DNA of 64,000 nucleotides from Gordonia hankookensis (GTDB taxonomy: Bacteria > Actinomycetota > Actinomycetes > Mycobacteriales > Mycobacteriaceae): positions 310,001 through 374,000 of the forward strand of contig NZ_JACWMS010000005.1 of NCBI RefSeq assembly GCF_014673215.1. Direction: 5' to 3'. A program made the position numbers and the translations under genes. Positions 8,933-16,939 of the stretch are shown here, piece after piece. Position 1 is the first letter of the stretch, and each line of letters begins with the position of its first letter. The notes beneath the pieces are model-generated. The model had not been told where the DNA came from. It saw only the letters and a program-made list of their open reading frames with translations, and searched no databases.

Positions 8933-10428
8933 CGTCGGTGAGTGGAAAGCTCTGGGGGATCGGCCTCGGGCCCGGGGACAGCGACCTGGTCACGGTGAAG
9001 TCGGCCCGCATCATCGGGTCTGCCGATGTCATCGCATATCACTGTGCGAGACACGGGAACAGCATTGCGCGGTCGGTGGCGCAGCCGTACCTGCGCGAGG
9101 GACAGATCGAAGAACGCCTGATGTATCCGGTGACGACCGAGTCCACCGATCACCCGGGCGGGTACGCAGGCGCGTTGCAGGATTTCTACGCCGAGAGCGC
9201 CGCCCGCCTCGCCGGGCATCTGCGCGCGGGCCGCGACGTGGCACTGCTGGCCGAGGGTGATCCGTTGTTCTTCAGCTCGTACATGCACATGCACAAGAGG
9301 CTCGTCGGCGAGTTCGATGCCGAGATCGTGCCCGGCGTGACGTCGGTGAGTGCGTCGTCGGCCGCCCTCGGAATCCCGCTGGTGGAAGCCGACGAGACCC
9401 TGACCGTGGTACCCGGCACCCTGCCGGCGGCAGAGCTGGTCGCGCGCTTCCGCGCCGCGGACGCCATCGCCGTCCTGAAGCTCGGCCGCACCTTTGTCCG
9501 GGTGCGTGACGCCCTGGTGTCGGCGGGCCGCGCCGACGAGGCCTGGTACGTGGAACGCGCGTCCACTCCGGCCCAGCGAGTCATGCCGCTGCGCGACGTG
9601 AAACCCGATGAGGTGCCGTACTTCTCGATGATCGTGGTACCCGGGCCGCTGAACAATCCGAATCGCCCGGAGGTGGCCGCGGAGCGCGGCGAGGTGGTGG
9701 TGGTCGGATTGGGTCCCGGCGCAGACGATCAGACGACGCCGCAGGTCCAGGTCGAACTCGCCCGCGCCACCGATCTCGTCGGCTACACCACCTACCTGTC
9801 GCGGGTCACCGCGCGACCCGGCCAACGCGTCCACGCGAGCGACAACCGGGTGGAATCCGAGCGGGCGGAGTTCGCACTCGATCTCGCCGCCCGCGGCGCT
9901 CGGGTCGCCGTCGTGTCCTCCGGGGATCCCGGCGTCTTCGCGATGGCCGCTGCCGTCGCCGAGGTCGCTGCCGAACCCCGTTGGCACGACGTCGCGGTCC
10001 GGGTGGCCCCCGGGGTGACGGCTGCGAGCGCGGTGGCCGCCGCCGTGGGTGCGCCGCTCGGCCACGACTTCGCGATCATCTCGCTGTCCGATCGGCTCAA
10101 GCCGTGGGAGGTGATCGCGGACCGGATCCGGCACGCGGTGGCAGCCGATCTCGTGGTGGCGATCTACAACCCCGGTTCGTCCCACCGCACCTGGCAGGTC
10201 GGCCGGCTCAAGGAGATCCTGCTGGAGTCGGTCTCACCGGACCGGACGCTGGTCGTGGGTCGTGATGTGGGGGGACCGACCGAACGTCTGCGGACGATCT
10301 CGGTCGGCGAACTCGATCCTCAGACCGTCGACATGCGCACCCTGCTCATCATCGGGTCGTCGGCGACCACCGCGGTGACGCGTGCGGGCGGCGACCTCGT
10401 GTACACGCCGCGGCATCACCCGGGTTGA
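8929..10428 (+). CDS. cobIJ: Fused precorrin-2 C20- / precorrin-3B C17-methyltransferase CobIJ
   Basis: This bifunctional enzyme joins two SAM-dependent corrin methyltransferases. The N-terminal half (about residues 8-240) is CobI, opening with GIGLGPGDSDLVTVKSA and making precorrin-3A from precorrin-2. The C-terminal half (about 252-490) is CobJ, opening with VVVVGLGPGADDQTTPQ; it methylates C-17 and contracts the ring of precorrin-3B. CobG therefore acts between the two activities of this protein. The same fusion is known from mycobacteria. The GTG start overlaps the cobH stop (GTGA); a second in-frame GTG nine bases downstream is possible. The gene ends one base from the convergent cobK. 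Confidence 0.95.
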   Translation: MTSVSGKLWGIGLGPGDSDLVTVKSARIIGSADVIAYHCARHGNSIARSVAQPYLREGQIEERLMYPVTTESTDHPGGYAGALQDFYAESAARLAGHLRAGRDVALLAEGDPLFFSSYMHMHKRLVGEFDAEIVPGVTSVSASSAALGIPLVEADETLTVVPGTLPAAELVARFRAADAIAVLKLGRTFVRVRDALVSAGRADEAWYVERASTPAQRVMPLRDVKPDEVPYFSMIVVPGPLNNPNRPEVAAERGEVVVVGLGPGADDQTTPQVQVELARATDLVGYTTYLSRVTARPGQRVHASDNRVESERAEFALDLAARGARVAVVSSGDPGVFAMAAAVAEVAAEPRWHDVAVRVAPGVTAASAVAAAVGAPLGHDFAIISLSDRLKPWEVIADRIRHAVAADLVVAIYNPGSSHRTWQVGRLKEILLESVSPDRTLVVGRDVGGPTERLRTISVGELDPQTVDMRTLLIIGSSATTAVTRAGGDLVYTPRHHPG

Positions 10429-10440
10429 GTCAACCCCCGG
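10420..10440. terminator. Compact inverted repeat between convergent cobIJ and cobK stops
   Basis: The arms ccgggttga (10420-10428) and tcaacccccgg (10430-10440) pair with a two-base bulge, and the loop is essentially the single spacer base between the two stop codons. The hairpin thus includes both TGA codons. It may act as a bidirectional terminator, but there is no T-tract. Confidence 0.4.
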
Positions 10441-11218
10441 TCAGATGGTCGTGAACCCAATCGATCGCGGCGGCCACCGAATCGACGGAATCTCCCGACG
10501 CCGGTTCGGCCGGACGGTCAACCATCACCACGTCGACACCGAGCCCAGCGGCCGCGGTGAGCTTCGCCCGGGTGAGCTCTCCCCCGCTGTTCTTGGTGAC
10601 CAGCACGTCGATCTCGTTCGCACGCAGCAGTTCCCGCTCACTCGAGAGATCGTAGGGACCCCGTGAGCGCAGGATCCGGTGGTGCGCGGGCAGGTCTGAC
10701 GTCGGCGGATCGACCACCCGGATGAGAAACGTGGCGTCGGTGATGCCTGCGAACACCCCGACGTCCTGGCGACCGGTGGTCAGGAACACCCGCAGAGCCC
10801 GCTGTCGGGCGGCGCGCGACTCGATCTCGCGGGCCGCGGCACGTATATCTGGCACCGCCACCCAGCTGTCGTCAGCGGTGGGCGTCCACGCCGGACGCCG
10901 AACTCGTAAGAGCGGGAGGTCCATTCGGTCGGTCACGGTAGCGGCGTGATAGGTCATGGTGGTGGCGAAGGGATGCGTCGCATCGACCACGCCGACGACA
11001 TGATGGGTCCGAATCCAGTCGGCGAGGCCGTCGACTCCCCCGAAGCCGCCGATCCGGACATCCCCGACCGGTAGGCGCGGGTCGCGGACCCGGCCGGCCA
11101 GCGAACTGATCACCGCGATGTCGGCGGCGACCAGACGCTCGGCCAATGCGCGGGCCTCGCCGGTACCCCCGAGCAGCAGGATCGGCCCGTCGCTCATCGT
11201 GTCGGGATCATCCATCAC
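10430..11218 (-). CDS. cobK: Precorrin-6A reductase CobK
   Basis: CobK uses NADPH to reduce precorrin-6A to dihydro-precorrin-6 (precorrin-6B). The 262-residue protein has the family opening ILLLGGTGEARALAERLV and the conserved VVDATHPFATTMT segment near residue 95, followed by the C-terminal VTKNSGG motif that closes the active site. The start is ambiguous: GTG at 11218 overlaps the end of cobM, while ATG codons lie at 11215 and, as MSDGP, at 11197. It is the last gene of the SDR-cobL-cobM-cobK series, all joined by overlapping start and stop codons. Confidence 0.94.
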   Translation of the reverse strand: MMDDPDTMSDGPILLLGGTGEARALAERLVAADIAVISSLAGRVRDPRLPVGDVRIGGFGGVDGLADWIRTHHVVGVVDATHPFATTMTYHAATVTDRMDLPLLRVRRPAWTPTADDSWVAVPDIRAAAREIESRAARQRALRVFLTTGRQDVGVFAGITDATFLIRVVDPPTSDLPAHHRILRSRGPYDLSSERELLRANEIDVLVTKNSGGELTRAKLTAAAGLGVDVVMVDRPAEPASGDSVDSVAAAIDWVHDHLTGG

Positions 11219-11975
11219 GCCGGAGCTTTGTCATGCGGGCCTCGGAGTAGAGGTAGCTGTCGCTGACGGCGGGATGGGCGGACGGATCGAGAACTCGGCC
11301 GACGAAGATCACCGCGGTGCGCCGTATCCCCGCGTCGGCCAACGTCACCGGGAGGTCGGCGAGGCGGCAGCGCACGATCTGTTGATCCGGCCGGCTCGCG
11401 AACGCCACGGTGGCGGTGGGACATTGCGCCCCGTAATGCGGACTCAGGATTGCCGTGAGTTCGGTGGCACGATGTGCGGCCAGGTGAAGGGCCAGGGTCA
11501 CACCGCTGGCCGCGAGGCGATCGAGTTCCTCGCCCGGGGGCATGTCCGTCGACAGTGTCGAGACCCGCGTGATCAGGAGACTCTGTCCGACGCCCGGTGC
11601 GGTCAGCTCGCAGTCCAGAGCGGCCGCAGCGGCCGCGAACGCGGGGACGCCCGGCACGACCTCCACCGGAATCCCGCGGGCGGCCAACTCCCGGCGCTGC
11701 TCGGTCATCGCCGAGTACAACGACGGGTCGCCCGAATGCAATCTCGCCACGTGATGTCCGGCGGCATCCGCCGCCACGATGTGGGAGATGATCTCCGCGA
11801 GCGGCATCCGGGCGGTGTCGATGAGGACGGCGTCCGGCGGGCATCGGTCGAGGAGCTCGGCGGGAACCAACGATCCCGCGTACAGGCAGGTCTGGCAACG
11901 GCCGAGGATCTCGGCACCGCGCAGGGTGATCAGGTCCGGGGCGCCAGGGCCGGCGCCGATGACGTACACGGTCAT
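11208..11975 (-). CDS. cobM: Precorrin-4 C11-methyltransferase CobM
   Basis: CobM transfers a methyl group from SAM to C-11 of precorrin-4. The 255-residue protein starts MTVYVIGAGPGAPDLITLRG, the SAM-binding GxGxG loop of the tetrapyrrole methylase fold, and contains LHSGDPSLYSAMTEQ and VVPGVPAFAAAAAAL, typical of the family. The frame is open far upstream, but the ATG at 11975 overlaps the cobL stop (ATGA) and gives the expected N-terminus. The 3' end overlaps cobK by 11 bp. Confidence 0.95.
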   Translation of the reverse strand: MTVYVIGAGPGAPDLITLRGAEILGRCQTCLYAGSLVPAELLDRCPPDAVLIDTARMPLAEIISHIVAADAAGHHVARLHSGDPSLYSAMTEQRRELAARGIPVEVVPGVPAFAAAAAALDCELTAPGVGQSLLITRVSTLSTDMPPGEELDRLAASGVTLALHLAAHRATELTAILSPHYGAQCPTATVAFASRPDQQIVRCRLADLPVTLADAGIRRTAVIFVGRVLDPSAHPAVSDSYLYSEARMTKLRRDG

Positions 11976-13228
11976 GATCTGTCCACCACCCACTGAACGA
12001 TCGGCAAGGCCGGGCGCCACGTGGTCAACGTACCCAATGGGGCCGCTGTCTCCACGGACAGCCGACGCAGCGAACCCCCATGCCGGCCATACCATTCGGC
12101 GAGCAGATTCTGGTTCTCCAGGCTGACCGCGTTGGCGACGAGCCGGCCGCCTTCGCTCAGCGCGGCCCATACGGCCTCGAGAACGAGCGTGCTGAGCCCC
12201 CCTCCGATGAAGACGACATCGGGTTCGGGTGCCGTCGACAGGGACTCCGGCGCGGCGCCTGCCACCGTCAACCGGCCGCGAACACCGTGGCGGGTGGCAT
12301 TGGCGACGAGTTGCGCACTGCGTGCGTCGTCGCGCTCGAAGGCGATGACCCGTCCGGTGGGTTCTGACCGCAGCCATTCGATGGAGATGCTGCCGGACCC
12401 GGAGCCGATGTCCCACAGGAGTTGCCGGTGACTCGGCGCAAGCGCGGACACGGTCAGCGCGCGGATCGGCTGCTTGGTGATCTGGCCGTCGTTGGCGTAC
12501 TCGTCGTCGGGATGCCCGGGTGCCCGGCTGCGGTGAGGTCCGATGCAGCTGATGGCCACGACGTTGAGCGGATCGCCTGCCGGCTCGGACCACGTGCGCG
12601 CGATTCCGCGGACGATCCGTTCCGCAGGGCCGCCGAGCTGCTCGAGGACGGTGATCGACGACCAGCCGAAATCGTTGTCGGACAACAGCTGTGCGAGCTG
12701 TGCCGGTGTCGTCTCGTCGCGACTGAGGACGAGCAGGTTCCGGCCGTCGGTGAGGGCGTCTGCCACGGATTCCAGGTCGCGGGCGACCGCCGTCACGATC
12801 CCGACGTCGGTGAGATCCCATCCCAGTCGAGCACACGCGAGCGCCGCGCTGGACACGGTCGGGATCACGTCGACGCGGGCCGCGCCGACAGCGCGCACGA
12901 TCGTTGTGCCGATACCGTGGAACATCGGGTCACCGCTCGCCAGGATGTGGACAGTGCCGTCCCGCCCGGGGCCGTCCTGCCCGGTGTCACCGTGCCCGCT
13001 GTCATCACCGTCCGTGCCGCCGGACGGCGTGGTCGCGAGGACCTCGGCCAGATGTGTGCTCATCGGCGAATCCCACGGTCGGAGGTCCGCCTCGAGCGCA
13101 GGCAGCAGGTCGAGTTGCCGGGCCGACCCGTAGATCGTCGTTGCGCCGGCGAGCTCGTCACGGGCCCGGCGGCCGAGGCCGTCCCAGCCGGCGGCGCCGA
13201 TCCCGATCACCACGAACCGATCCGTCAT
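11972..13228 (-). CDS. cobL: Precorrin-6Y C5,15-methyltransferase (decarboxylating) CobL
   Basis: CobL methylates C-5 and C-15 of precorrin-6B and removes the C-12 acetate carboxyl to give precorrin-8X, the substrate of CobH. Its 418 residues comprise an N-terminal CbiE-type domain (opening FVVIGIGAAGWDGL) and a C-terminal CbiT-type Rossmann methyltransferase with LLWDIGSGSGSISIEWL near residue 270. A low-complexity Asp/Gly segment (about residues 80-95) separates parts of the first domain. I start at the ATG (MTDRFVV) that overlaps the SDR stop codon; the longer open frame upstream encodes no family sequence. Confidence 0.95.
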   Translation of the reverse strand: MTDRFVVIGIGAAGWDGLGRRARDELAGATTIYGSARQLDLLPALEADLRPWDSPMSTHLAEVLATTPSGGTDGDDSGHGDTGQDGPGRDGTVHILASGDPMFHGIGTTIVRAVGAARVDVIPTVSSAALACARLGWDLTDVGIVTAVARDLESVADALTDGRNLLVLSRDETTPAQLAQLLSDNDFGWSSITVLEQLGGPAERIVRGIARTWSEPAGDPLNVVAISCIGPHRSRAPGHPDDEYANDGQITKQPIRALTVSALAPSHRQLLWDIGSGSGSISIEWLRSEPTGRVIAFERDDARSAQLVANATRHGVRGRLTVAGAAPESLSTAPEPDVVFIGGGLSTLVLEAVWAALSEGGRLVANAVSLENQNLLAEWYGRHGGSLRRLSVETAAPLGTLTTWRPALPIVQWVVDRS

Positions 13229-13992
13229 CGAGACAGCCGTCGCCAGATCGGGCGAGGGATGAGCCGCATGCCGACGAACAATGGTCGCAGGGCCCACGGA
13301 ATCCATACTTCGCCCCTGCCCCGTCGGTACGCGCGCGCGACTGCATCTGCGACCTTTTCGGCGTCGACCGACAGTGGTGCGGGTTTGACGCCCGACTCCA
13401 TGAGGTCCTTGGTCATCGCGCCGATGACGAAACCCGGCCGGGCGAGCAAGAGATGAACTCCGCTGCCGTGGAGTGCATCTGCCAGTCCGCTGGCGAATCC
13501 GTCGAGGCCCGCCTTGGTGGACCCGTAGACGTAGTTGGCCTTACGGACCCGGATGCCTGCCACCGACGAGAAGACGATGATGGTCCCGGAGCCCTGCGCG
13601 CGCAGCGCGGTCGCGAGCGGGGTCAGCACGCTGATCTGGGCCAGGTAGTCGGTGTGCGCGATCTGGAGCGCATGTTCGACGTCGGTCTCCGCGCGGGCCT
13701 GATCGCCCAGGATGCCGAACGCGACGATGGCCGCCTCGATCGCACCGAATCGGGAGATCACCGACTCGATGAGCGCTCCGTGGGACGCGGTGTCGTCGGC
13801 GTCGAAGGCGACCGTGTGCACCTCGGAAGCGCCTGCGTCGATCAATCGGGACGCCTCGGCCCCGAGATCGTCGGGGCGTCGCGCGGCCAGGACCACGGTG
13901 CGCCCCTGAGCGAGCCGTCGTGTCAGCGCGACGCCGATCTCGCTTCGGCCGCCGAACAGCACGATGGTTCCGGTCGTCGGTGGCAGGGCCAT
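13225..13992 (-). CDS. Short-chain dehydrogenase/reductase next to cobL
   Basis: A 255-residue Rossmann-fold SDR. Visible features are the cofactor loop VLFGGRSEIGVAL, the FSSVAGIRVRKANYVYGSTKAG stretch with the YxxxK catalytic pair (Tyr and Lys in YGSTK), and the RPGFV motif after it. It resembles decaprenylphosphoryl-ribose reductase-like SDRs, but the substrate is unknown. The ATG lies seven bases after a GATACT sequence, so a leaderless start is likely. Its stop overlaps the cobL start (ATGA), tying it to the B12 operon. In M. tuberculosis an SDR (Rv2073c) has the same position, so the link is conserved (recalled synteny). Whether it acts in corrin metabolism is unproven. Confidence 0.88.
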   Translation of the reverse strand: MALPPTTGTIVLFGGRSEIGVALTRRLAQGRTVVLAARRPDDLGAEASRLIDAGASEVHTVAFDADDTASHGALIESVISRFGAIEAAIVAFGILGDQARAETDVEHALQIAHTDYLAQISVLTPLATALRAQGSGTIIVFSSVAGIRVRKANYVYGSTKAGLDGFASGLADALHGSGVHLLLARPGFVIGAMTKDLMESGVKPAPLSVDAEKVADAVARAYRRGRGEVWIPWALRPLFVGMRLIPRPIWRRLSR

Positions 13993-13999
13993 GGCTGTC

Positions 14000-14005
14000 A
14001 GTATC
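14000..14005 (-). promoter_or_regulatory. Probable leaderless -10 (GATACT) of the SDR-cobLMK operon
   Basis: GATACT on the minus strand keeps the conserved A at position 2 and T at position 6 and lies seven bases before the SDR ATG. It is back to back with the TAACGT element of the divergent gene, only 11 bp away. Confidence 0.45.
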
Positions 14006-14016
14006 GCATCGACCGC

Positions 14017-14022
14017 TAACGT
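14017..14022 (+). promoter_or_regulatory. Leaderless -10 (TAACGT) of the F420-dependent reductase gene
   Basis: TAACGT is followed by seven bases and the ATG at 14030, the leaderless arrangement. It supports 14030 rather than the longer open frame starting at 13964. Confidence 0.55.
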
Positions 14023-14029
14023 GACCGCC

Positions 14030-14431
14030 ATGACCCGTACCCCTGCCGATCTGGGCCCGGCCGCGGCCGAATTCCTCCGCGAACGCCATCTCGCCACGCT
14101 CGCGACCGCGCGCGCCGACGGAACACCTCACGTCGTCGCCGTCGGCTTCACGTGGGATGGCGAGCACGGGCTTGCCCGGGTGATCACCACCGACGGGAAA
14201 CAGAAGGTCCGCAACGTCGAGCGCGGTGGGTACGCATCGGTGACCAACGTCGACGGCCCACGGTGGCTGACTCTCGAGGGACCGGCCACGATTCGCCGCG
14301 AACCGGACGATGTCCGGGATGCGGAGGAGCGCTACGCCCTGCGCTACCGCGAGCCGAAACCCAATCCGCGACGTGTGGTCATCGAGATCGCCGTCCGGCG
14401 CGTCATGGGTTCGAAGACGCTCCTGGGCTGA
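14030..14431 (+). CDS. F420-dependent biliverdin reductase-like protein (PNPOx-like split-barrel)
   Basis: A 133-residue split beta-barrel flavin/deazaflavin oxidoreductase of the pyridoxamine-phosphate-oxidase-like superfamily. From memory, the sequence closely resembles mycobacterial Rv2074 over its whole length: LRERHLATLATARADGTPHVVAVGFTW, RVITTDGKQKVRNVERGG, VDGPRWLTLEGPA and PNPRRVVIEIAV. Rv2074 reduces biliverdin with coenzyme F420H2, so that is the best functional guess. It is divergent from the SDR-cobL operon, as Rv2074 is from Rv2073c. Another F420-linked tetrapyrrole reduction cannot be excluded. Confidence 0.85.
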   Translation: MTRTPADLGPAAAEFLRERHLATLATARADGTPHVVAVGFTWDGEHGLARVITTDGKQKVRNVERGGYASVTNVDGPRWLTLEGPATIRREPDDVRDAEERYALRYREPKPNPRRVVIEIAVRRVMGSKTLLG

Positions 14432-14470
14432 CTTCCGACCTTCGCTGGAATTCTGTGCCCAGGCGGCGGA

Positions 14471-15583
14471 TCAGAGGATCGCGAGTTCGTGCGGCCGGGT
14501 GTTCATCGCCTCGCAGCCGTCGTCGGTGACCACCACGATGTCCTCGATGCGTGCCCCCCACCGACCGTCGAAGTAGACACCCGGTTCGACGCTGAATGCC
14601 ATCCCTGGCCGCAACGTGATGCCGTTGCCGCCGACGATGTAGGGCTCCTCGTGCACCGACAACCCGATGCCGTGCCCGGTTCGATGGATGAAGTTGTCGG
14701 CGAGACCGAACTCGCGCAGGTGATCTCGCGCCGTCGCGTCGACCTGCTCGGCGGTGATCCCGGGGCGGATCACTGCGACGGCTGCTCGCTGCGCATCGTG
14801 CAGTGCGGCATAGGCGTCGGCGACGTCGGAAGCAGGTTCGGCGAAGCAGTAGGTACGCGTGGAGTCCGAGTTGTATCCCGGATCGACGGGACCGCCGATG
14901 TCGATGACGACGATGTCGTCGGCCTCGATGACGCGGTCGGAATACTCATGATGCGGGTCCGCGCCGTGCGGGCCGGACCCGACGATGATGAACGCGGCCT
15001 CGGTGTGGCCCTCGGCGAGGATCGCGGCGCGGATGTCGTCGGCGACGTCGCGCTCGGTGCGGCCGGGCCGCAGCCATTCCCCCATCCTCGCGTGCACCCT
15101 GTCGATCGCCGCTCCGGCCTCCCGCAGCGAGTCGATCTCGCTGTCGTCCTTGATCATCCGGAGCTCACGCAAGACATCGGTGGCCAGCGCGGGGGTGGCG
15201 CCGGTGTGCGAGGCGATCGGGACCACATGCAGTGCGGGCATCGTGTCGCACACCGCGAGCTTCGACGACGGCGGCAATCCGGCGAGGGCGAGCCCGTAGG
15301 GATCCTGCCCGTCCACCCAGTCCGCGACGTCGATCCCGAGGTCGGCGATGGCCGAGTCGCGGACCGACGCCAGTTCCAGGCGGGCGACGACAAGTCGTGG
15401 ATCGGCGTCGGCCGGCACGACCAGTGCGGTCAGGCGTTCGAAGGTGTCGGCGCGTGAGCCGGTGAGGTATCGCAGGTCCGGGCCGGTCGACACCAGGAGC
15501 GCGTCGAGGCCCGCATCCGCAGTGAGTTGTCGGGCCTTCTCGAGGCGATTGCGGTAAACGTCGGAGGAGAACCGGTAGGCCAT
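14471..15583 (-). CDS. pepE: M24 family Xaa-Pro peptidase
   Basis: A 370-residue cytoplasmic metallopeptidase of the Xaa-Pro dipeptidase/aminopeptidase P family (pita-bread fold). The N-terminal creatinase-like domain spans about residues 10-140. The dinuclear metal ligands are visible in order: Asp in VVIDIGGP, Asp in NSDSTRTYCF, His in HRTGHGIGLSVHEEP, Glu in FSVEPGVYF, and Glu in GARIEDIVVV. The ATG at 15583 is preceded by TAGGCT with a six-base spacer. The gene is convergent with the F420 reductase gene, without a clear terminator in the 39-bp gap. The symbol follows the mycobacterial orthologue at the same place. Confidence 0.93.
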   Translation of the reverse strand: MAYRFSSDVYRNRLEKARQLTADAGLDALLVSTGPDLRYLTGSRADTFERLTALVVPADADPRLVVARLELASVRDSAIADLGIDVADWVDGQDPYGLALAGLPPSSKLAVCDTMPALHVVPIASHTGATPALATDVLRELRMIKDDSEIDSLREAGAAIDRVHARMGEWLRPGRTERDVADDIRAAILAEGHTEAAFIIVGSGPHGADPHHEYSDRVIEADDIVVIDIGGPVDPGYNSDSTRTYCFAEPASDVADAYAALHDAQRAAVAVIRPGITAEQVDATARDHLREFGLADNFIHRTGHGIGLSVHEEPYIVGGNGITLRPGMAFSVEPGVYFDGRWGARIEDIVVVTDDGCEAMNTRPHELAIL

Positions 15584-15589
15584 GAGCGC

Positions 15590-15595
15590 AGCCTA
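15590..15595 (-). promoter_or_regulatory. Leaderless -10 (TAGGCT) of the Xaa-Pro peptidase gene
   Basis: TAGGCT on the minus strand lies six bases before the ATG at 15583, the leaderless spacing. Confidence 0.55.
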
Positions 15596-15620
15596 CGCCG
15601 GACAATGACAGAGTTGGGGC

Positions 15621-16619
15621 ATGGCTGGTTCGCTGATGCTCCTCGACGGGGCGAGTCTGTGGTTCCGCTCTTTCTACGCCCTGCCGGAGAAGATGACCTC
15701 GCCAGATGGCCGTCCGGTCAACGCGGTCCGGGGTTTCGTCGACACCATCGCGGCTCTGGTCACCAGGGAACGGCCGACCCGCCTCGTCGTCTGCCTGGAC
15801 CTCGACTGGCGGCCTGCGTTCCGCACCGACCTCATCCCGTCGTACAAGGCGCACCGGGTGGCCGAAGAGGTTCCACACACCCCGGGCGGCGCCGCGGACT
15901 CCGACGGCGGACCTCTCACCGACGTCGAGGAGGTCCCGGACACGTTGACGCCGCAGGTCGACATGATCCTCGACGTGCTGCGGTGCGCGGGGATCGCGAC
16001 CTCGGGCGCGGTCGGCTGTGAGGCCGACGACGTGATCGGCACCCTGGCCTACGACGAGTCGACGGACCCGGTCGTCGTGGTCAGCGGCGATCGAGACCTT
16101 CTGCAGGTCGTCTCCGACGATCCGGTCGAGGTCCGGGTGCTCTACGTGGGCCGGGGCCTGTCGAAGGCGGAGATGATGGGTCCGGTCGAACTCGCCGAGA
16201 AGTACGCGGTTCCCGAGGACCGGGCCGGTGTCGCGTACGCCGAGATGGCGATGCTGCGCGGCGATCCGTCGGACGGGCTGCCGGGCGTTCCCGGCATCGG
16301 CGAGAAGACCGCGGCGAAACTGATCCGCGAGTTCGGGAGTCTCGACGCACTGGAGGCCGCCGCGGCCGACAGCGCATCGTCGCTCGCCACCCGAGCGCGG
16401 AAGTCGTTGCTGGCCTCCGCGGACTATCTGACGGCCGCTCGCACGGTGGTGTTGGTTCGCACCGATGCCGAAACCATCGACAGTACCGACGACGATCGGC
16501 TGCCCGACGCCCCCGCCGACCCCGGCGGACTGGCCGATCTGATCGACGAACTCGGTATCGGGGCGTCGGTGGCACGCTTGGCCAAAGCCCTCGACTGGCC
16601 GGCCCGATCAGACCGATGA
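15621..16619 (+). CDS. 5'-3' exonuclease (Pol I N-domain-like flap nuclease)
   Basis: A 332-residue stand-alone relative of the 5'-nuclease domain of DNA polymerase I, expected to remove flaps or RNA primers. Metal-binding acidic clusters are visible: [14 protein letters not shown] at the N-terminus, [34 protein letters not shown] and [12 protein letters not shown]. The helix-3-turn-helix DNA-binding element is [16 protein letters not shown] (about residues 217-232). An insertion rich in Pro, Gly and Asp (about residues 82-112) follows the Arg-Lys motif. The stop overlaps the ATG of the next gene by four bases. An exonuclease sits in the same place in mycobacteria (Rv2090, recalled). Confidence 0.92.
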   Translation: MAGSLMLLDGASLWFRSFYALPEKMTSPDGRPVNAVRGFVDTIAALVTRERPTRLVVCLDLDWRPAFRTDLIPSYKAHRVAEEVPHTPGGAADSDGGPLTDVEEVPDTLTPQVDMILDVLRCAGIATSGAVGCEADDVIGTLAYDESTDPVVVVSGDRDLLQVVSDDPVEVRVLYVGRGLSKAEMMGPVELAEKYAVPEDRAGVAYAEMAMLRGDPSDGLPGVPGIGEKTAAKLIREFGSLDALEAAAADSASSLATRARKSLLASADYLTAARTVVLVRTDAETIDSTDDDRLPDAPADPGGLADLIDELGIGASVARLAKALDWPARSDR

Positions 16620-16915
16620 ATCCACGACGAGGGGCCGAAATCCGCCTCACCGGCTGGATTCTCGTCCCTGCCGAAGAACGCGAACGCGTGGACACACTGC
16701 TCGAGCAGCACTGCCGCCTGACCCTGGCCGAGGCCGGGTGTGTCGCCTTCTCGGTCACTCCGAGCCCCGATCACCCGGATCGGTTGACGGTCGAGGAATG
16801 CTTCACGGATCGGGCGGCGTTCGACGCCCATCAACGTCGAACCGCGACGTCGGAATGGGGCGTTGCCACTGGCCATCTCCACCGCGAGTACACGATCGCC
16901 ACCGGTCCGGCCTGA
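16616..16915 (+). CDS. Putative quinol monooxygenase (ABM domain)
   Basis: A 99-residue dimeric alpha/beta-barrel protein of the antibiotic-biosynthesis-monooxygenase family. It shows [19 protein letters not shown], the [33 protein letters not shown] core and a C-terminal strand, as in YgiN-type quinol monooxygenases. The substrate is unknown. It is translationally coupled to the exonuclease gene through an ATGA overlap. It is convergent with the DUF4333 gene; a weak GTGCG/CGCAC hairpin lies in the short gap between them. Confidence 0.8.
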   Translation: MNPRRGAEIRLTGWILVPAEERERVDTLLEQHCRLTLAEAGCVAFSVTPSPDHPDRLTVEECFTDRAAFDAHQRRTATSEWGVATGHLHREYTIATGPA

Positions 16916-16939
16916 CTACGCCGTGTGCGAGAGCGCACT

